The notes under the pieces are model-generated. The model worked only from the letters and a program-made list of their open reading frames with translations, was not told the origin of the DNA and ran no database searches. A DNA stretch of 64,000 nt from Thiocapsa imhoffii (lineage in GTDB: Bacteria; Pseudomonadota; Gammaproteobacteria; Chromatiales; Chromatiaceae), in assembly GCF_016583985.1 (NCBI RefSeq), contig NZ_NRSD01000001.1, positions 434,001 through 498,000 of the forward strand, given 5' to 3'. Below, piece by piece: positions 27,694 through 37,710 of this stretch (the stretch's first letter is position 1; every line of letters starts with the position of its first letter). A program made the translations under genes and the position numbers.

Positions 27694-29049
27694 ATGGATT
27701 ACATGGAAATCGTCTTCGCGCTGAAGGCCATCCTGGCCAGCAACGATGCAACGGAGTTCGCTATTGTTGAGCGACATTCGCATCCAGCCGATCTCGCCGC
27801 GGCACTCGCCAAACTCACCACGGCAGACCAATGTCGACTGCTCGGCATGGCGTCGCCGGCGGTGCGCGCGCAGGTCTTCGGCTATCTGTCCGCAAAGCAG
27901 CAGGGTGCCTTGACCGCGCAGTTCGATCGGACCCGTCTGGCCGAGCTGCTCCTGCACATGCATGCCGATGAGCGTGCCGATCTCTACAATCAACTCCCCG
28001 AGCCGCAACGCGATGCCGCGCTGCCGGCGTTGGCGCAAGTCGAGCGTGAGGACATTCGACGCCTGGCCTCCTATCCGGAGAAGACCGTCGGCGCGGTCAT
28101 GACCTCGGACTATGCCACCTTGCCGCCCGATCTCACGGCGCGCGAGGCGATCGAGGAATTGCGGCGCATCGCCCCCGACACCGAGACGATCTACCAGTCC
28201 TACGTGATCGATGCGTCTCGGCGGTTGATGGGGACCGTGTCGCTGCGTGAATTGATCGTTGCCGCGCCGCATGCCCGGGTCGGTGATCTCATGACCCCGG
28301 ATCCGGTCTCGGTACCGGCGAACGCGCCGCGCGAGGATGCCGTGCGTTTGATCGCGAAATACGATCTGCTGGCCCTGCCAGTGATCAATGGTGGTGACAT
28401 GATGGTCGGGATTGTCACCTACGACGATGCGATGGATATCGAGCAGGCCGAGACCGACATCGACTTCCGTAAAGTGGGCGCGGTCAGTGAACTCGGCAAA
28501 GGATTAAAGGAGGCCTCGATCACACTCCTGTATCGCAAGCGGGTCTTTTGGCTGGTGCTGCTAGTCTTCGGGAATCTCTTCTCCGGGGCCGGTATTGCCT
28601 ATTTTGAGGACACCATCCTCGCCTATGTGGCGCTGGTGTTCTTCCTGCCGTTGTTGGTCGACAGTGGTGGCAACGCGGGCTCGCAGTCAGCAACCTTGAT
28701 GGTGCGGGCACTGGCCACGGGTGATGTGGTGATCAAGGATTGGGCTGGGATGTTGGGTCGCGAACTGGTCGTCGCGGGTCTGTTGGGTGCGACCATGGCA
28801 CTGGCGGTCTCAGGACTCGGTCTTTGGCGCGGCGGCCCCGAGATCGCGCTGGTCGTTGCCCTCTCAATGCAATTGGTGGTCATCGTCGGGAGCGTCATTG
28901 GGATGTCGCTGCCCTTCCTACTGAGCAGGCTCAAACTCGACCCCGCGACCGCGAGCGCGCCCTTGATCACCTCGATCGCGGATGGGACGGGCGTGCTGAT
29001 CTATTTTGCGATCGCGACGGCGGTGTTGGGCTTGCCGGGCGTGGATTGA
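27694..29049 (+). CDS. mgtE: Magnesium transporter MgtE
   Basis: The 451-residue protein has the MgtE layout: an N-terminal superhelical domain (residues about 1-130), a tandem CBS domain ('ASYPEKTVGAVMTSDY' to 'MVGIVTYDDAMDI'), a connecting helix, and five C-terminal membrane helices containing 'FLPLLVDSGGNAGSQSATL', the pore signature. The cytoplasmic domains sense Mg and close the channel. ATG 27694 follows GAGGTGA; the longer upstream extension is Arg-rich and unlike the family. It interrupts the trp genes. Confidence 0.95.
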   Translation: MDYMEIVFALKAILASNDATEFAIVERHSHPADLAAALAKLTTADQCRLLGMASPAVRAQVFGYLSAKQQGALTAQFDRTRLAELLLHMHADERADLYNQLPEPQRDAALPALAQVEREDIRRLASYPEKTVGAVMTSDYATLPPDLTAREAIEELRRIAPDTETIYQSYVIDASRRLMGTVSLRELIVAAPHARVGDLMTPDPVSVPANAPREDAVRLIAKYDLLALPVINGGDMMVGIVTYDDAMDIEQAETDIDFRKVGAVSELGKGLKEASITLLYRKRVFWLVLLVFGNLFSGAGIAYFEDTILAYVALVFFLPLLVDSGGNAGSQSATLMVRALATGDVVIKDWAGMLGRELVVAGLLGATMALAVSGLGLWRGGPEIALVVALSMQLVVIVGSVIGMSLPFLLSRLKLDPATASAPLITSIADGTGVLIYFAIATAVLGLPGVD

Positions 29050-29524
29050 CTCCGCGCGTGTTGCTCACCGAGCGTGATGTCATGGTGGGGAGAAAGCGGA
29101 CGGTGGCGATGGCGGAGGGTCTCTTATCCGCAGAAGATGCATGTCGCCATCGCCGCCGAACTGTCGGTGCTGTCTCCTCGAACATCGAGCGGGATCAGGG
29201 CCCGAGGATGTCAGAACCAGGTGAGCTGATCGTCGCTCTGGTAGGATTGCGACATGAATAGGAGCGGGGCGGCGCGCGCTGCGCTCGCGCCTCGTGTCCC
29301 GAAGCCCCTGCCATCTGATCGCCATCCGTGTACGCTGATTGGGCGGTGTTCGAGTGGGGCCGAGCCCCTCCTCGGTGTGAGGTCGCGGCCTGGTTTGCGC
29401 CGTGGGCTGGTTGCCGATGCGCGGGCACGGGCGGCCGGGAACCCCCGCTGAACGGGCGCTGCGCCACTTGCCTCTCGCCACCGGTTCACAATGATGCACT
29501 GATGACTCATGGGTGATCGCAACG
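29050..29524. other. Intergenic region mgtE-trpG with a long stem-loop
   Basis: No gene is supported in these 475 bases. CGGTGGCGATGGCG (29101-29114) pairs with CGCCATCGCCGCCG (29145-29158), 14 bp with one G-T pair and a 30-base loop. It lacks a T run. It probably ends the mgtE message or shapes the trpG leader. No Trp-codon-rich leader peptide was seen. Confidence 0.5.
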
Positions 29525-30103
29525 ATGCTGCTGATGATCGACAATTACGATTCCTTCACCTACAACCTGGTGCAGTATCTAGGTGAGTTGGGTGCGCCGG
29601 TGCGGGTGGTGCGCAACGATGAACTCGGGCTCGACGAGGTCATCGCACTCGCGCCCGAACGTATCGTGATCTCACCTGGCCCCTGTACGCCGAATGAGGC
29701 CGGGATCTCGGTGCCCTTGATCAAGGCGATGGCCGGGCGGGTCCCGATCCTGGGGGTCTGTCTGGGGCATCAGGCGATCGGCCAGGCCTTCGGTGGGCGG
29801 ATCATCAAGGCGCCCAGCGTGATGCACGGGAAGACCTCGCCGATCCATCACCGGAACATCGGAGTCTTTCGTGGTCTGAACAATCCGTTCGAGGCAACAC
29901 GCTATCATTCGCTGGTGATCGAGCCCGAGACCCTTCCGGAGTGTTTGGAGGTCACGGCTTGGACCACGACTGACAGTGGTGAGCGTGAGGCGATCATGGG
30001 CGTGCGTCATCGCACCCTGTCGGTCGAAGGCGTGCAATTCCACCCGGAGTCGATCTTGACCCGGCACGGGCATGATCTGTTGCGTCATTTTCTCGAAACC
30101 TGA
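29525..30103 (+). CDS. trpG: Anthranilate synthase component II (glutamine amidotransferase)
   Basis: This 192-residue class I amidotransferase has '[16 protein letters not shown]' at the start, the nucleophilic Cys in '[15 protein letters not shown]', and the catalytic His-Glu in '[10 protein letters not shown]'. It supplies ammonia to TrpE; it may also serve p-aminobenzoate synthesis, as in many bacteria with a single copy. ATG 29525 is the family start. trpD follows after 77 bases. Confidence 0.94.
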   Translation: MLLMIDNYDSFTYNLVQYLGELGAPVRVVRNDELGLDEVIALAPERIVISPGPCTPNEAGISVPLIKAMAGRVPILGVCLGHQAIGQAFGGRIIKAPSVMHGKTSPIHHRNIGVFRGLNNPFEATRYHSLVIEPETLPECLEVTAWTTTDSGEREAIMGVRHRTLSVEGVQFHPESILTRHGHDLLRHFLET

Positions 30104-30180
30104 GTGGGCCTGGTGCGCGCGCTCCCGGTCCGGGATGGTGTCGAACACCAACATCATTTGAGTCAAGCGGGGGCGAAGGA

Positions 30181-31206
30181 ATGGAGTTGAATGAGGCGAT
30201 CGGTCGCTGTCTGGAGCGACAAGATCTGACGGGCGAGGAGATGACCCGTGTGATGCGCACCATCATGACGGGGGGCGCTACCTCGGCGCAGATCGCGGGG
30301 TTCCTGATCGCCTTGCGCATGAAAGGTGAATCGGTTCCCGAGATCGCGGCCGCGGCCGACGTGATGCGTGCGCTGGCCGCGGGCGTGAACATCGATGGGC
30401 TCGAACATACCGTTGATATCGTGGGAACCGGGGGCGATGCCTCGGGGACGTTCAATATCTCGACCACCAGTATGTTCGTCGCGGCAGCCGCCGGCTGCCG
30501 GGTGGCTAAGCATGGCAATCGATCCGTTTCGAGCCGCTCGGGTGCCGCCGATGTCCTGGAGGCCGCCGGCGTGCGCCTGGATCTCACCCCGGCGGAGGTC
30601 GAACGTTGTGTGCGCGAAGTCGGCGTGGGTTTCATGTTCGCGCCGAGCCACCACAGTGCGATGAAGCACGCCATTGGTCCGCGCAAGGAACTTGGCGTGC
30701 GCACCATCTTCAATGTGCTCGGACCCCTGACCAATCCGGCTGGGGTGGTGAATCAGGTGCTCGGCGTCTTCAGCGCCGAGTTGCTGGAGCCGCTGGCGCT
30801 GGTGCTGCAACGTCTCGGCAGTCGTCACGTCCTGGTCGTGCATGCTCGCGATGGGCTCGACGAGATCAGCCTCGGCGATGTCACCGACGTGGTGGAGCTG
30901 AAAGATGGCGTCATCCACCGTTTCACCATCCACCCTGAGGATTTTGGTTTCGAACGCGCCGCGTTGGCAACGATCCAAGTCCAGAATCCAGCTGAGAGTC
31001 TCGCCGTGATGCGGGGCGTGCTCGCCAATAAACCAGGGCCGGCACGCGATATCGTGCAACTGAACGCGGGTGCCGCCATCTATGCCGCGGGACGCGCCGA
31101 GAGCTTGGCCGATGGGTTTGCGCAAGCTGCGGCGGTGCTTGCAAGTGGTGAGGCGGCGCGCCGTCTCGAGCAGCTCGTGGCGTTGACGACGCGCCGCGGT
31201 GCGTGA
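30181..31206 (+). CDS. trpD: Anthranilate phosphoribosyltransferase
   Basis: This 341-residue enzyme transfers phosphoribose from PRPP to anthranilate. The PRPP-binding signature is '[18 protein letters not shown]', followed by '[20 protein letters not shown]' and 'LGPLTNPAG'. ATG 30181 starts just before '[18 protein letters not shown]', as usual. trpC begins 17 bases after the stop. Confidence 0.96.
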   Translation: MELNEAIGRCLERQDLTGEEMTRVMRTIMTGGATSAQIAGFLIALRMKGESVPEIAAAADVMRALAAGVNIDGLEHTVDIVGTGGDASGTFNISTTSMFVAAAAGCRVAKHGNRSVSSRSGAADVLEAAGVRLDLTPAEVERCVREVGVGFMFAPSHHSAMKHAIGPRKELGVRTIFNVLGPLTNPAGVVNQVLGVFSAELLEPLALVLQRLGSRHVLVVHARDGLDEISLGDVTDVVELKDGVIHRFTIHPEDFGFERAALATIQVQNPAESLAVMRGVLANKPGPARDIVQLNAGAAIYAAGRAESLADGFAQAAAVLASGEAARRLEQLVALTTRRGA

Positions 31207-31223
31207 CGAAAGGGTGAAAAATC

Positions 31224-32030
31224 GTGTCCGAGACACCTGATATCCTCAAGACCATCATGCAGCGCAAGGTCGTGGAGGTCGCGCAACGCCAGGAGCACAC
31301 TGCCCTTGCGCGACTCCAGGCTGAGCTGGAGTCGGCGCCCCCGCCACGTGGATTCGCCGCTGCGTTGATGGCAAAGGTGAGCGCCGGTCAGGCTGCGGTG
31401 ATCGCCGAGATCAAGCGGGCAAGCCCAAGTAAGGGTCTGCTGCGGGCTGATGTTCGCCCCGCTGAGATCGCCGCGAGCTATGCCGCGCAGGGGGCGGCTT
31501 GTCTGTCCGTGCTGACGGATCAGGACTTCTTTCAGGGGCGCGATGCGGACCTGGTGGCCGCGCGCGAGGCCTGTGCACTGCCGGTGATCCGCAAGGATTT
31601 CATCATCGACCCCTACCAGGTCTATGAGGCACGCGTCCTCGGGGCGGACTGCATCCTGCTGATTGTGGCCTGTCTGAGCGACCAGCAACTCGCGACGCTC
31701 GCCGCGCTCGCGCACGAGCTGGGATTGGATGTGCTGGTTGAGGTTCATGATGCCGAGGAATTGGCGCGGGCGCTGGTGCTGCCAGGACGCCTGATCGGCA
31801 TCAACAATCGGAACCTGCGCACCTTTGAGGTGAGTCTGGAGACGACGCTCGGTCTCCTCGAGCGGATTCCGAACGATCGGCTGGTGGTGACCGAGAGTGG
31901 CATCCTAACGCCCGCGGATGTCGCCTTGATGCGTGCGCATGGGGTACATGCCTTCTTGGTTGGCGAAGCCTTGATGCGCGCGGCGGATCCGGGGCAGGCG
32001 TTGGCGCGCTTGTTCGCCACCGGTATCTGA
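31224..32030 (+). CDS. trpC: Indole-3-glycerol-phosphate synthase
   Basis: A 268-residue TIM-barrel enzyme closing the indole ring of the tryptophan pathway. '[17 protein letters not shown]' holds the catalytic Glu and Lys; '[13 protein letters not shown]', '[12 protein letters not shown]', '[12 protein letters not shown]' and 'VTESGI' are further conserved blocks. Start is GTG 31224, with AAAGGGTGAAAA upstream. The gene ends the trpGDC group and faces crp. Confidence 0.95.
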   Translation: MSETPDILKTIMQRKVVEVAQRQEHTALARLQAELESAPPPRGFAAALMAKVSAGQAAVIAEIKRASPSKGLLRADVRPAEIAASYAAQGAACLSVLTDQDFFQGRDADLVAAREACALPVIRKDFIIDPYQVYEARVLGADCILLIVACLSDQQLATLAALAHELGLDVLVEVHDAEELARALVLPGRLIGINNRNLRTFEVSLETTLGLLERIPNDRLVVTESGILTPADVALMRAHGVHAFLVGEALMRAADPGQALARLFATGI

Positions 32031-32071
32031 GGGGGCGAGTCGCCGCGGTGGATGCCGCGTCCGAATCTGGC

Positions 32072-32728
32072 TCAGCGCGTCCCGAACACCACGATCGTCT
32101 TGCCTTTGGCACTCACCAGACCCTGTTCTTCCAGGCTCTTGAGCACCCGGCCGGCCATTTCGCGCGAGCATCCCACGTTGCGCGCGAGTTCCTGGCGGGT
32201 GATGCGAATCTGCATCCCGTCGGGGTGCGTGATGGCATCCGGTTGCTGACACAGATCCAGTAGCGTCCGGGCGATCCGCCCGGTGACGTCTAGAAAGGCG
32301 AGATGTCCGACCTTGCGGCTGGTTTGACGCAGTCGTTGCGAGAGCTGGAGCCCGATGCTGTAGAGAAAGTCCTTGGCGTAATCCTTGAGGTCCGTTTCGA
32401 GGAGGCGATCTAAGCGCTGGTAGGTGATTTCGGCAACGCGGCATTTGGTGCGGGTTCTGACGACAACGCTGCGTGTCTTTTGTGGGACGAAGAGACCCAT
32501 CTCACCAATGAACTCACCCTTATGCAAATAGGCGAGCAAGAGGTCACGGCGCTCCTCGGGGTCGTCGAGCATGGCCGCAACGGACCCTTCGATGAGATAA
32601 TAGAGCGTATCGGCGGCTTCGCCTTGACGAATGAAATCGACGTTTTTCTCGTAGCTCTTGATGTGACAATGACGTAGCAGTGGCTCCAGCCAGGATGGGT
32701 CGTTTAGAGGTGGCTTGAGAATCGTCAT
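32072..32728 (-). CDS. crp: cAMP receptor protein (Crp/Vfr-type regulator)
   Basis: A 218-residue Crp-family regulator. The N-terminal cyclic-nucleotide domain contains 'GEFIGEMGLF' and 'TRSVVVRTRT', with the Arg-Ser pair that contacts the cAMP phosphate in E. coli CRP. A long dimer helix follows, then a helix-turn-helix 'TRQELARNVGCSREMAGRVL', almost as in CRP. It is divergent from an OsmC-type gene, the arrangement also found in E. coli (crp/yhfA), which supports a true Crp/Vfr assignment. Confidence 0.9.
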   Translation of the reverse strand: MTILKPPLNDPSWLEPLLRHCHIKSYEKNVDFIRQGEAADTLYYLIEGSVAAMLDDPEERRDLLLAYLHKGEFIGEMGLFVPQKTRSVVVRTRTKCRVAEITYQRLDRLLETDLKDYAKDFLYSIGLQLSQRLRQTSRKVGHLAFLDVTGRIARTLLDLCQQPDAITHPDGMQIRITRQELARNVGCSREMAGRVLKSLEEQGLVSAKGKTIVVFGTR

Positions 32729-32932
32729 GACCTGATCTGATGTGACCTCAATCTCACTCGCGCATGGGCCTCGGATTCTAGGCGTCCGCTGGCGGCTTGT
32801 CGAACGCGTCGACTGAGTTCCGGGTTGTCATGAGGTGAGCGTGCCGGGTGATTCGGGGACACGCCGAGCCCCGTTGAGCGTCCCGAGTCAAGAGTCAAGA
32901 GTGAGTCGCGGTCGGTTCAGAGAGGAGTGGTG

Positions 32933-33382
32933 ATGAAGGCACGAGTGAAATGGATCGAAGGGACCGCCATGCTAGCCGAATCCGGCTCGGGTCATGCGGT
33001 TGTCATGGATGGGCCGCCCGAGTTGGGTGGACGCAACATCGGGGTGCGGCCGATGGAGCTGTTGCTCATGGGCTTGGGTGGCTGCACACAATTTGATGTG
33101 CTATTGATCTTGCGCAAGGCCCGGCAGCCGGTCTCGGATTGTGAGGTCGAGCTGACGGCGGAGCGTGCCGCGACCGATCCGAAGGTCTTCACCCGCATTC
33201 ACGTGCACTTCATCGTCACCGGTCATGGGCTGGACCCGCGGCGCGTCGAGCGGGCGATTACGCTGAGTGCGGAAAAATACTGCTCCGCCTCGATCATGCT
33301 GGGCGCCATGGCGGCCATCTCCCACGACTTTGAGATTCGCGAGGCCGCCGCGCCCCTTGCGTCCATCGAGACCCGAGGGTAG
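32933..33382 (+). CDS. OsmC-family protein (YhfA type)
   Basis: This 149-residue protein has the two Cys of the OsmC/Ohr family in '[17 protein letters not shown]' and '[12 protein letters not shown]'. Homologues reduce organic peroxides or act on thiol groups; the YhfA subgroup is uncharacterised. ATG 32933 is chosen, five bases after AGGAG; GTG 32927 and GTG 32930 are possible but overlap the ribosome site. It is divergent from crp. Confidence 0.88.
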   Translation: MKARVKWIEGTAMLAESGSGHAVVMDGPPELGGRNIGVRPMELLLMGLGGCTQFDVLLILRKARQPVSDCEVELTAERAATDPKVFTRIHVHFIVTGHGLDPRRVERAITLSAEKYCSASIMLGAMAAISHDFEIREAAAPLASIETRG

Positions 33383-33422
33383 CGTGCGCGGTCCGGTCGG
33401 CTGTTCAGGAGAGTTTTCGCCG

Positions 33423-34247
33423 ATGCCCACGACTTTGAGAAAGTTACGTTTGGAGGGGTTCAACAACCTCACCAAGACGCTCAGTTTCAACATCTACGAC
33501 GTTTGCTATGCGGATTCGGATGAGCAGCGCGAGGCCTACATTCAGTACATCGACGAAGCCTACAACGCCGAACGCTTAACCGCGATCCTGACCGATGTCG
33601 CTGAGATCATCGGGGCGACGATCCTGAATGTCGCGCATCAGGATTACGACCCCCAAGGCGCCTCGGTCACCATGCTGATTTCGGAGGAGCCGATCGCGGC
33701 GGGGCAGCTCTCGAACACGGCATCCCCCGGCCCGTTACCCGAGGCGGTGGTCGCGCATCTGGATAAGAGCCACATCACCGTGCATACGTATCCGGAGAGC
33801 AACCCCCAGACTGGTATCAGCACCTTTCGCGCGGACATTGATGTGTCGACCTGCGGGCGGATCTCGCCGCTGCGCGCGCTCAACTATCTCATTCACGCGC
33901 TCGAGTCGGATGTGGTGATCATGGACTACCGAGTGCGCGGGTTCACGCGCGATGTCGGTGGGCGCAAGCATTTCATCGACCACAACATCAGTTCGATCCA
34001 AAATTATCTGTCGCGTGATACCAAGAATCGCTACCAGATGGTCGACGTGAACGTCTACCAGGAGAATCTCTTCCACACCAAGATGGTCATCAAACATTTC
34101 AGGCTTGATGACTATCTCTTCTGTATCAAAGCCGATGATCTCTCGGAGCGCGAGCACAAACGCATCCAGAAGCTGCTGCGCCGCGAATTGTCCGAGATCT
34201 TCTATGGTCGTAACCTCGGTCGCAACCTGGAGTTCATGGGCTGCTGA
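33423..34247 (+). CDS. speD: S-adenosylmethionine decarboxylase proenzyme
   Basis: The 274-residue proenzyme self-cleaves at a Lys-Ser bond to make a pyruvoyl group. The site is seen in '[15 protein letters not shown]' (Lys115-Ser116, against 111-112 in E. coli). '[16 protein letters not shown]' is also conserved. It provides decarboxylated SAM for spermidine synthesis, which yields methylthioadenosine, a possible feed for the RuBisCO-like protein upstream. ATG 33423 is the family start. It lies 40 bases after the OsmC gene. Confidence 0.95.
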   Translation: MPTTLRKLRLEGFNNLTKTLSFNIYDVCYADSDEQREAYIQYIDEAYNAERLTAILTDVAEIIGATILNVAHQDYDPQGASVTMLISEEPIAAGQLSNTASPGPLPEAVVAHLDKSHITVHTYPESNPQTGISTFRADIDVSTCGRISPLRALNYLIHALESDVVIMDYRVRGFTRDVGGRKHFIDHNISSIQNYLSRDTKNRYQMVDVNVYQENLFHTKMVIKHFRLDDYLFCIKADDLSEREHKRIQKLLRRELSEIFYGRNLGRNLEFMGC

Positions 34248-34341
34248 GGGCGAACCGCCGCAACCATGACTCTTGGTGGTGAGGTGGTCGCGTGCGCGAT
34301 GTCACTGACCACCGCTGATTGAGCGATGGCCACGATTCACC

Positions 34342-34986
34342 TTAAACCCAGTAGACCGTCCTCGTCATCACCTTTGAGGTCAGGCGCATCGCCGAGCGGA
34401 TCGGTGCCGGGAGTTCGGCGCCTCCCGCGGCATGCGCGATCTGCGCATGGTGCACCTCGTCCGCCTTCATCTGTTCGAGGATCGTGCGGGTTTTCTGATC
34501 CGCGCTGGGGATCTGCTCGAGATGCTCATCGAGATGGTTCTCGACTTGACGCTCGGTCTCCACGACGAACCCAAGGCTCCACTTGTCGCCGGCGAGTCCG
34601 GCGGCCGCCCCCATGGCAAAGGAACCGGCATACCACAGAGGATTGAGGAGACTCTTGCGATCACCGAGATCCTCGAGACGGCTGGCACACCAGGCGAGAT
34701 GATCGTTTTCCTCTCGCGCCGAGCGTTCCATCCGCTGGCGGGTATCGGGCAGTTTGGCGGTGAGGGCCTGGCCCTGGTAGAGCGCCTGCGCACAGACCTC
34801 CCCCGTGTGGTTAATGCGCATCAGTCGCGCTACGTGGCGACGTTGTTCCTCTGTCAACTCAGCTTCATCAAGCTCGGTCGCCGGGTTGGGGCGCTCGGTC
34901 GTCTGGGGGCGCCCGAATAGGGTCCGCAGGGCATGATCGACATTGATTAGCAGATGATCAATGGGTGTGAAACGACGGGTGCTCAT
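34342..34986 (-). CDS. coq7: Ubiquinone hydroxylase Coq7 (di-iron demethoxyubiquinone hydroxylase)
   Basis: A 214-residue di-iron carboxylate protein with repeated helix motifs 'RINHTGEVCAQALYQGQA', 'SAREENDHLAWC' and 'ADEVHHAQIAHAAG', each giving Glu and His ligands. It hydroxylates ring position 6 in ubiquinone synthesis, replacing the flavoprotein UbiF of E. coli. ATG 34986 is chosen since the protein then begins as in the family, with GGAGGCATC upstream. UbiH and UbiI are encoded later in the window. Confidence 0.93.
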   Translation of the reverse strand: MSTRRFTPIDHLLINVDHALRTLFGRPQTTERPNPATELDEAELTEEQRRHVARLMRINHTGEVCAQALYQGQALTAKLPDTRQRMERSAREENDHLAWCASRLEDLGDRKSLLNPLWYAGSFAMGAAAGLAGDKWSLGFVVETERQVENHLDEHLEQIPSADQKTRTILEQMKADEVHHAQIAHAAGGAELPAPIRSAMRLTSKVMTRTVYWV

Positions 34987-35248
34987 GATGCCTCCAGCGC
35001 TGTGCGATCGGTTCGTGAATCTCACCTGATCCGCGTGTATGGACTCGGTTCGGGACGAAGGTGGGGCCGGTGGGTGCAATTTTCGCCGGATCGTGCGGGC
35101 ATCACCAACCGTCTGTCAGTGCGATTCCCAGCCGCCATTGGGCCATCATACCGCAGCCACGGCGCCGCTCGGACCGAGCCAGCGAGGGGGGATACGCTCG
35201 GACCGGTTGGCACGTGCCAGGGGAATGCCCAGGCATGATCCGTTGGTG

Positions 35249-36559
35249 TCAAGGCGCCGAGCGGGGCCCCGCCAGTGCTCGGTCGATGAGTTCCACCGGA
35301 TGTAAGATCTCGACCGCAAGGCCCGCATCGCGAACCCCAGCCGCAAGATGGAGGGCGCAGCCGGGATTGGTCGTGACGATCACCTCTGGTGGCCGTGCGC
35401 GGATGGGCTCCAGGAGCCGGTCCAGCAATGCCTCGGCCATGCGGGGCTGTTGCAGCAGGTAGGTCCCGGCCGCTCCGCAGCAGCCATCGCCAGGAGGCAA
35501 GCGCTGGAGATCGAGCCCAGGGATGCGTGCTAGGAGACGATGCACGGCGCCATTGCCACCGAGGCGGTTGCGATGTGAGCAAGGCTCGTGGACGAGCACG
35601 CGGGCGGCGATCCGCTGCAGTGACGCGGTCTCGGGCCACGTCAGGCCATCGAGATAGTCGCAGAGTTCAAGGGGGTTGGCCGCCGCGGGATCCTCACGGA
35701 GTTCGGCGACGCAGGCGCTGGCCAACCCCACGAGTTGACGCGGGTTTTGGGAGCCAAGTGCGCGCGCGCGCGTGGCATCCGCCGCCGCTGGAAAGCCGTT
35801 GTGTCTGAGCATGGCGCCACAGCAGGATGCGGGGGCGGCCACTCGCAGCGGTGCGCCGAGTCGCGCGGCGACGCGCAGGGTCGCCGCAACCGCGGATCCT
35901 TGTAGGGCCTCTGCGGTGCAGCCGAGAAAGAGTTCGGCGGCAGGGGGGGGGCTCGTATGCAGTGGTGTCGCGCGCGGTGCCGGTCGTGTTCGCGCCACGA
36001 CCCCCGTCAGGCGCCGATAAGGGGCCAGCCATGGGAACCGCGCGAAGACTGGATGTTCGGCGAGGCGGGCAACTCCGCTCCAATCGGCAAGGCGCGCGAA
36101 GCGGCTCAGTATGGCCATGCCGCGCGCGCTGGAGAGCATGCCGAGCAGTAAGCGCGTGATGTGGCGCCGAGACGCTGGCATGGCCGTCGTGCACATGGCC
36201 TTGGCGCCGTCGATCAAGCCTGCGAAGTCGACTTCCGAAGGGCAGGCCCGCTCGCAGTTGAGACAGCCGAGGCAGCCGTCGAGGTGTGCGGCCAAGGTTG
36301 GCGTCATCGCCAGCTGACCCTCGACCCAACCCTGAATGAGTGCGATGCGGCCACGCGGTGAATCGGCTTCATCGCGTGCCTGGCGAAACGTCGGGCAATG
36401 TGGCAGACAGAGGCCGCACTTCACGCATTGGTCTGCGAGCGTTGCGAGTTGGTGCGCGCAGACCGGGCTAGGCGACCGCGGTTGGGGCCAGCGTGCGGAC
36501 GCGCCCTGAGCGGCGTCGGATTGGCGCGGGTTCTGGAGTTGGTCGGTTGGGGTCTTCAA
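35249..36559 (-). CDS. glcF: Glycolate oxidase iron-sulfur subunit
   Basis: A 436-residue protein with two [4Fe-4S] ferredoxin motifs, 'CVKCGLCLPHCP' and 'CLGCLNCERACPSEV', and two Cys-rich CCG domains, 'ASCCGAMLRHNG' and 'GDGCCGAAGTYLL'. It passes electrons from glycolate oxidation to the quinone pool. GlcD and GlcE are not in the window, although phosphoglycolate phosphatase (gph) is. Variation of the N-terminal 35 residues (Pro/Gln-rich) leaves the exact start open. Confidence 0.9.
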   Translation of the reverse strand: MKTPTDQLQNPRQSDAAQGASARWPQPRSPSPVCAHQLATLADQCVKCGLCLPHCPTFRQARDEADSPRGRIALIQGWVEGQLAMTPTLAAHLDGCLGCLNCERACPSEVDFAGLIDGAKAMCTTAMPASRRHITRLLLGMLSSARGMAILSRFARLADWSGVARLAEHPVFARFPWLAPYRRLTGVVARTRPAPRATPLHTSPPPAAELFLGCTAEALQGSAVAATLRVAARLGAPLRVAAPASCCGAMLRHNGFPAAADATRARALGSQNPRQLVGLASACVAELREDPAAANPLELCDYLDGLTWPETASLQRIAARVLVHEPCSHRNRLGGNGAVHRLLARIPGLDLQRLPPGDGCCGAAGTYLLQQPRMAEALLDRLLEPIRARPPEVIVTTNPGCALHLAAGVRDAGLAVEILHPVELIDRALAGPRSAP

Positions 36560-36663
36560 GTGCGGGGGGATCCGAACGGTGAGGGTGGGCTGCGGAGCGC
36601 GGCGTTGCCAATGATTATGGTACTCTCATGGCCACAATCCTGGGGTCAATTCAGGTCATTGAG

Positions 36664-36978
36664 ATGTCGTTCTACCGTTATCACGTCTTTCTGTGCACCA
36701 ACCAGCGCGAGGATGGCCGTCAAAGCTGTCAGCAGTGCGACGCGACCGCCATGCGCGACTTCCTGAAACAACGCACCAAGGAATTGTCTCTCACGGGTCC
36801 GGGTGGGGTGCGCATCAATACCGCCGGCTGTCTCGATCGGTGCGCCGAAGGTCCGGTCATGGTGGTGTATCCCGAAGCCATCTGGTACACCTACGTGGAT
36901 CGCGAAGACCTCGAGGACATCCTTCAAGACCATCTCATCGGTGGCCGCCCGGTCGAGCGCCTCCGGCTGCCGGATTAA
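36664..36978 (+). CDS. Thioredoxin-like [2Fe-2S] ferredoxin
   Basis: A 104-residue protein of the thioredoxin-fold ferredoxin family. Cys residues in 'HVFLCTNQ', 'QSCQQCDA' and 'TAGCLDRCAEGPVMVVYP' fit the C-x(10-12)-C ... C-x3-C cluster pattern. ATG 36664 begins exactly at the conserved 'SFYRYHVFLC'; the frame also opens earlier at 36628. It is divergent from glcF. Members are electron carriers of unclear partner. Confidence 0.88.
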   Translation: MSFYRYHVFLCTNQREDGRQSCQQCDATAMRDFLKQRTKELSLTGPGGVRINTAGCLDRCAEGPVMVVYPEAIWYTYVDREDLEDILQDHLIGGRPVERLRLPD

Positions 36979-37100
36979 TCCCGGCCTTGGTGGCGGGCGG
37001 ACGTGCCGGCATCCTCGCGACGGAGTACTGGTTCGACCCTAGGCCCACCCCCATGATTCAGATGAGTGCGGGGTGCGCATCCTCGGCCAAGTCGCTGGGC

Positions 37101-37129
37101 TTGCGTGGTGTCTCGGTGTCACGTAAACT
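37101..37129 (+). promoter_or_regulatory. Candidate rplM-rpsI promoter
   Basis: TTGCGT (37101-37106) and TAAACT (37124-37129) are spaced by exactly 17 bases and lie 130 bases before rplM. Matches to consensus are moderate (3/6 and 4/6), so this is a position-supported guess. Confidence 0.4.
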
Positions 37130-37261
37130 TCGCGGTCTTTCCAAATCAGTTCACGATCTCAGTCGCTGGCATTCTTGCATCGACTTCCCCGTGTCGTCAC
37201 TCACTCTCGAGGTGTCGGCGGGGTAAGCCGCAGCGTCGAGATCACCCCGGAGCGAAGGACA

Positions 37262-37699
37262 ATGACGACGACAGTGAGTGCGAAACCCGCGGAGGTGCGC
37301 CGCGCCTGGTATGTAGTCGATGCCGATGGCAAGACCCTCGGTCGTCTCGCCAGTGAGCTGGCGCTTCGGCTCCGTGGCAAGCACAAGCCGCAGTACACTC
37401 CCCACGTTGATACCGGGGATTACATGATCGTCGTGAACGCTGGGAAGGTTCGCGTGACCGGCAACAAACGTCAGGACAAGATGTATTACCGACATACTGG
37501 TTATGTTGGGAATCTCAGGTCGACGAGTCTTGAAAAGATGCTCCAGACCAAGCCGGAGCGGGCTATCGAGATCGCTGTTAAAGGGATGTTGCCACGTGGT
37601 CCGCTCGGCCGCGCCATGTTCCGGAAGCTGCGCGTCTACGCCGGCCCTGAACACGGCCATCAGGCGCAACAGCCGCAGACCCTGGATCTCAACGTTTAG
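37262..37699 (+). CDS. rplM: 50S ribosomal protein L13
   Basis: A 145-residue protein with '[20 protein letters not shown]', '[18 protein letters not shown]', '[14 protein letters not shown]' and '[18 protein letters not shown]', all diagnostic of L13. ATG 37262 has GGAGCGAAGGA upstream. rpsI starts 11 bases after the stop, the usual rplM-rpsI operon. Confidence 0.98.
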   Translation: MTTTVSAKPAEVRRAWYVVDADGKTLGRLASELALRLRGKHKPQYTPHVDTGDYMIVVNAGKVRVTGNKRQDKMYYRHTGYVGNLRSTSLEKMLQTKPERAIEIAVKGMLPRGPLGRAMFRKLRVYAGPEHGHQAQQPQTLDLNV

Positions 37700-37710
37700 G
37701 AATCAATCGC

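Noticed and set aside
32731..32757. A possible Crp-binding site (TGTGA ... TCACT) in the crp/osmC divergent region
   Set aside because: The half-sites are eight bases apart instead of six, so it does not fit the TGTGA-N6-TCACA rule.
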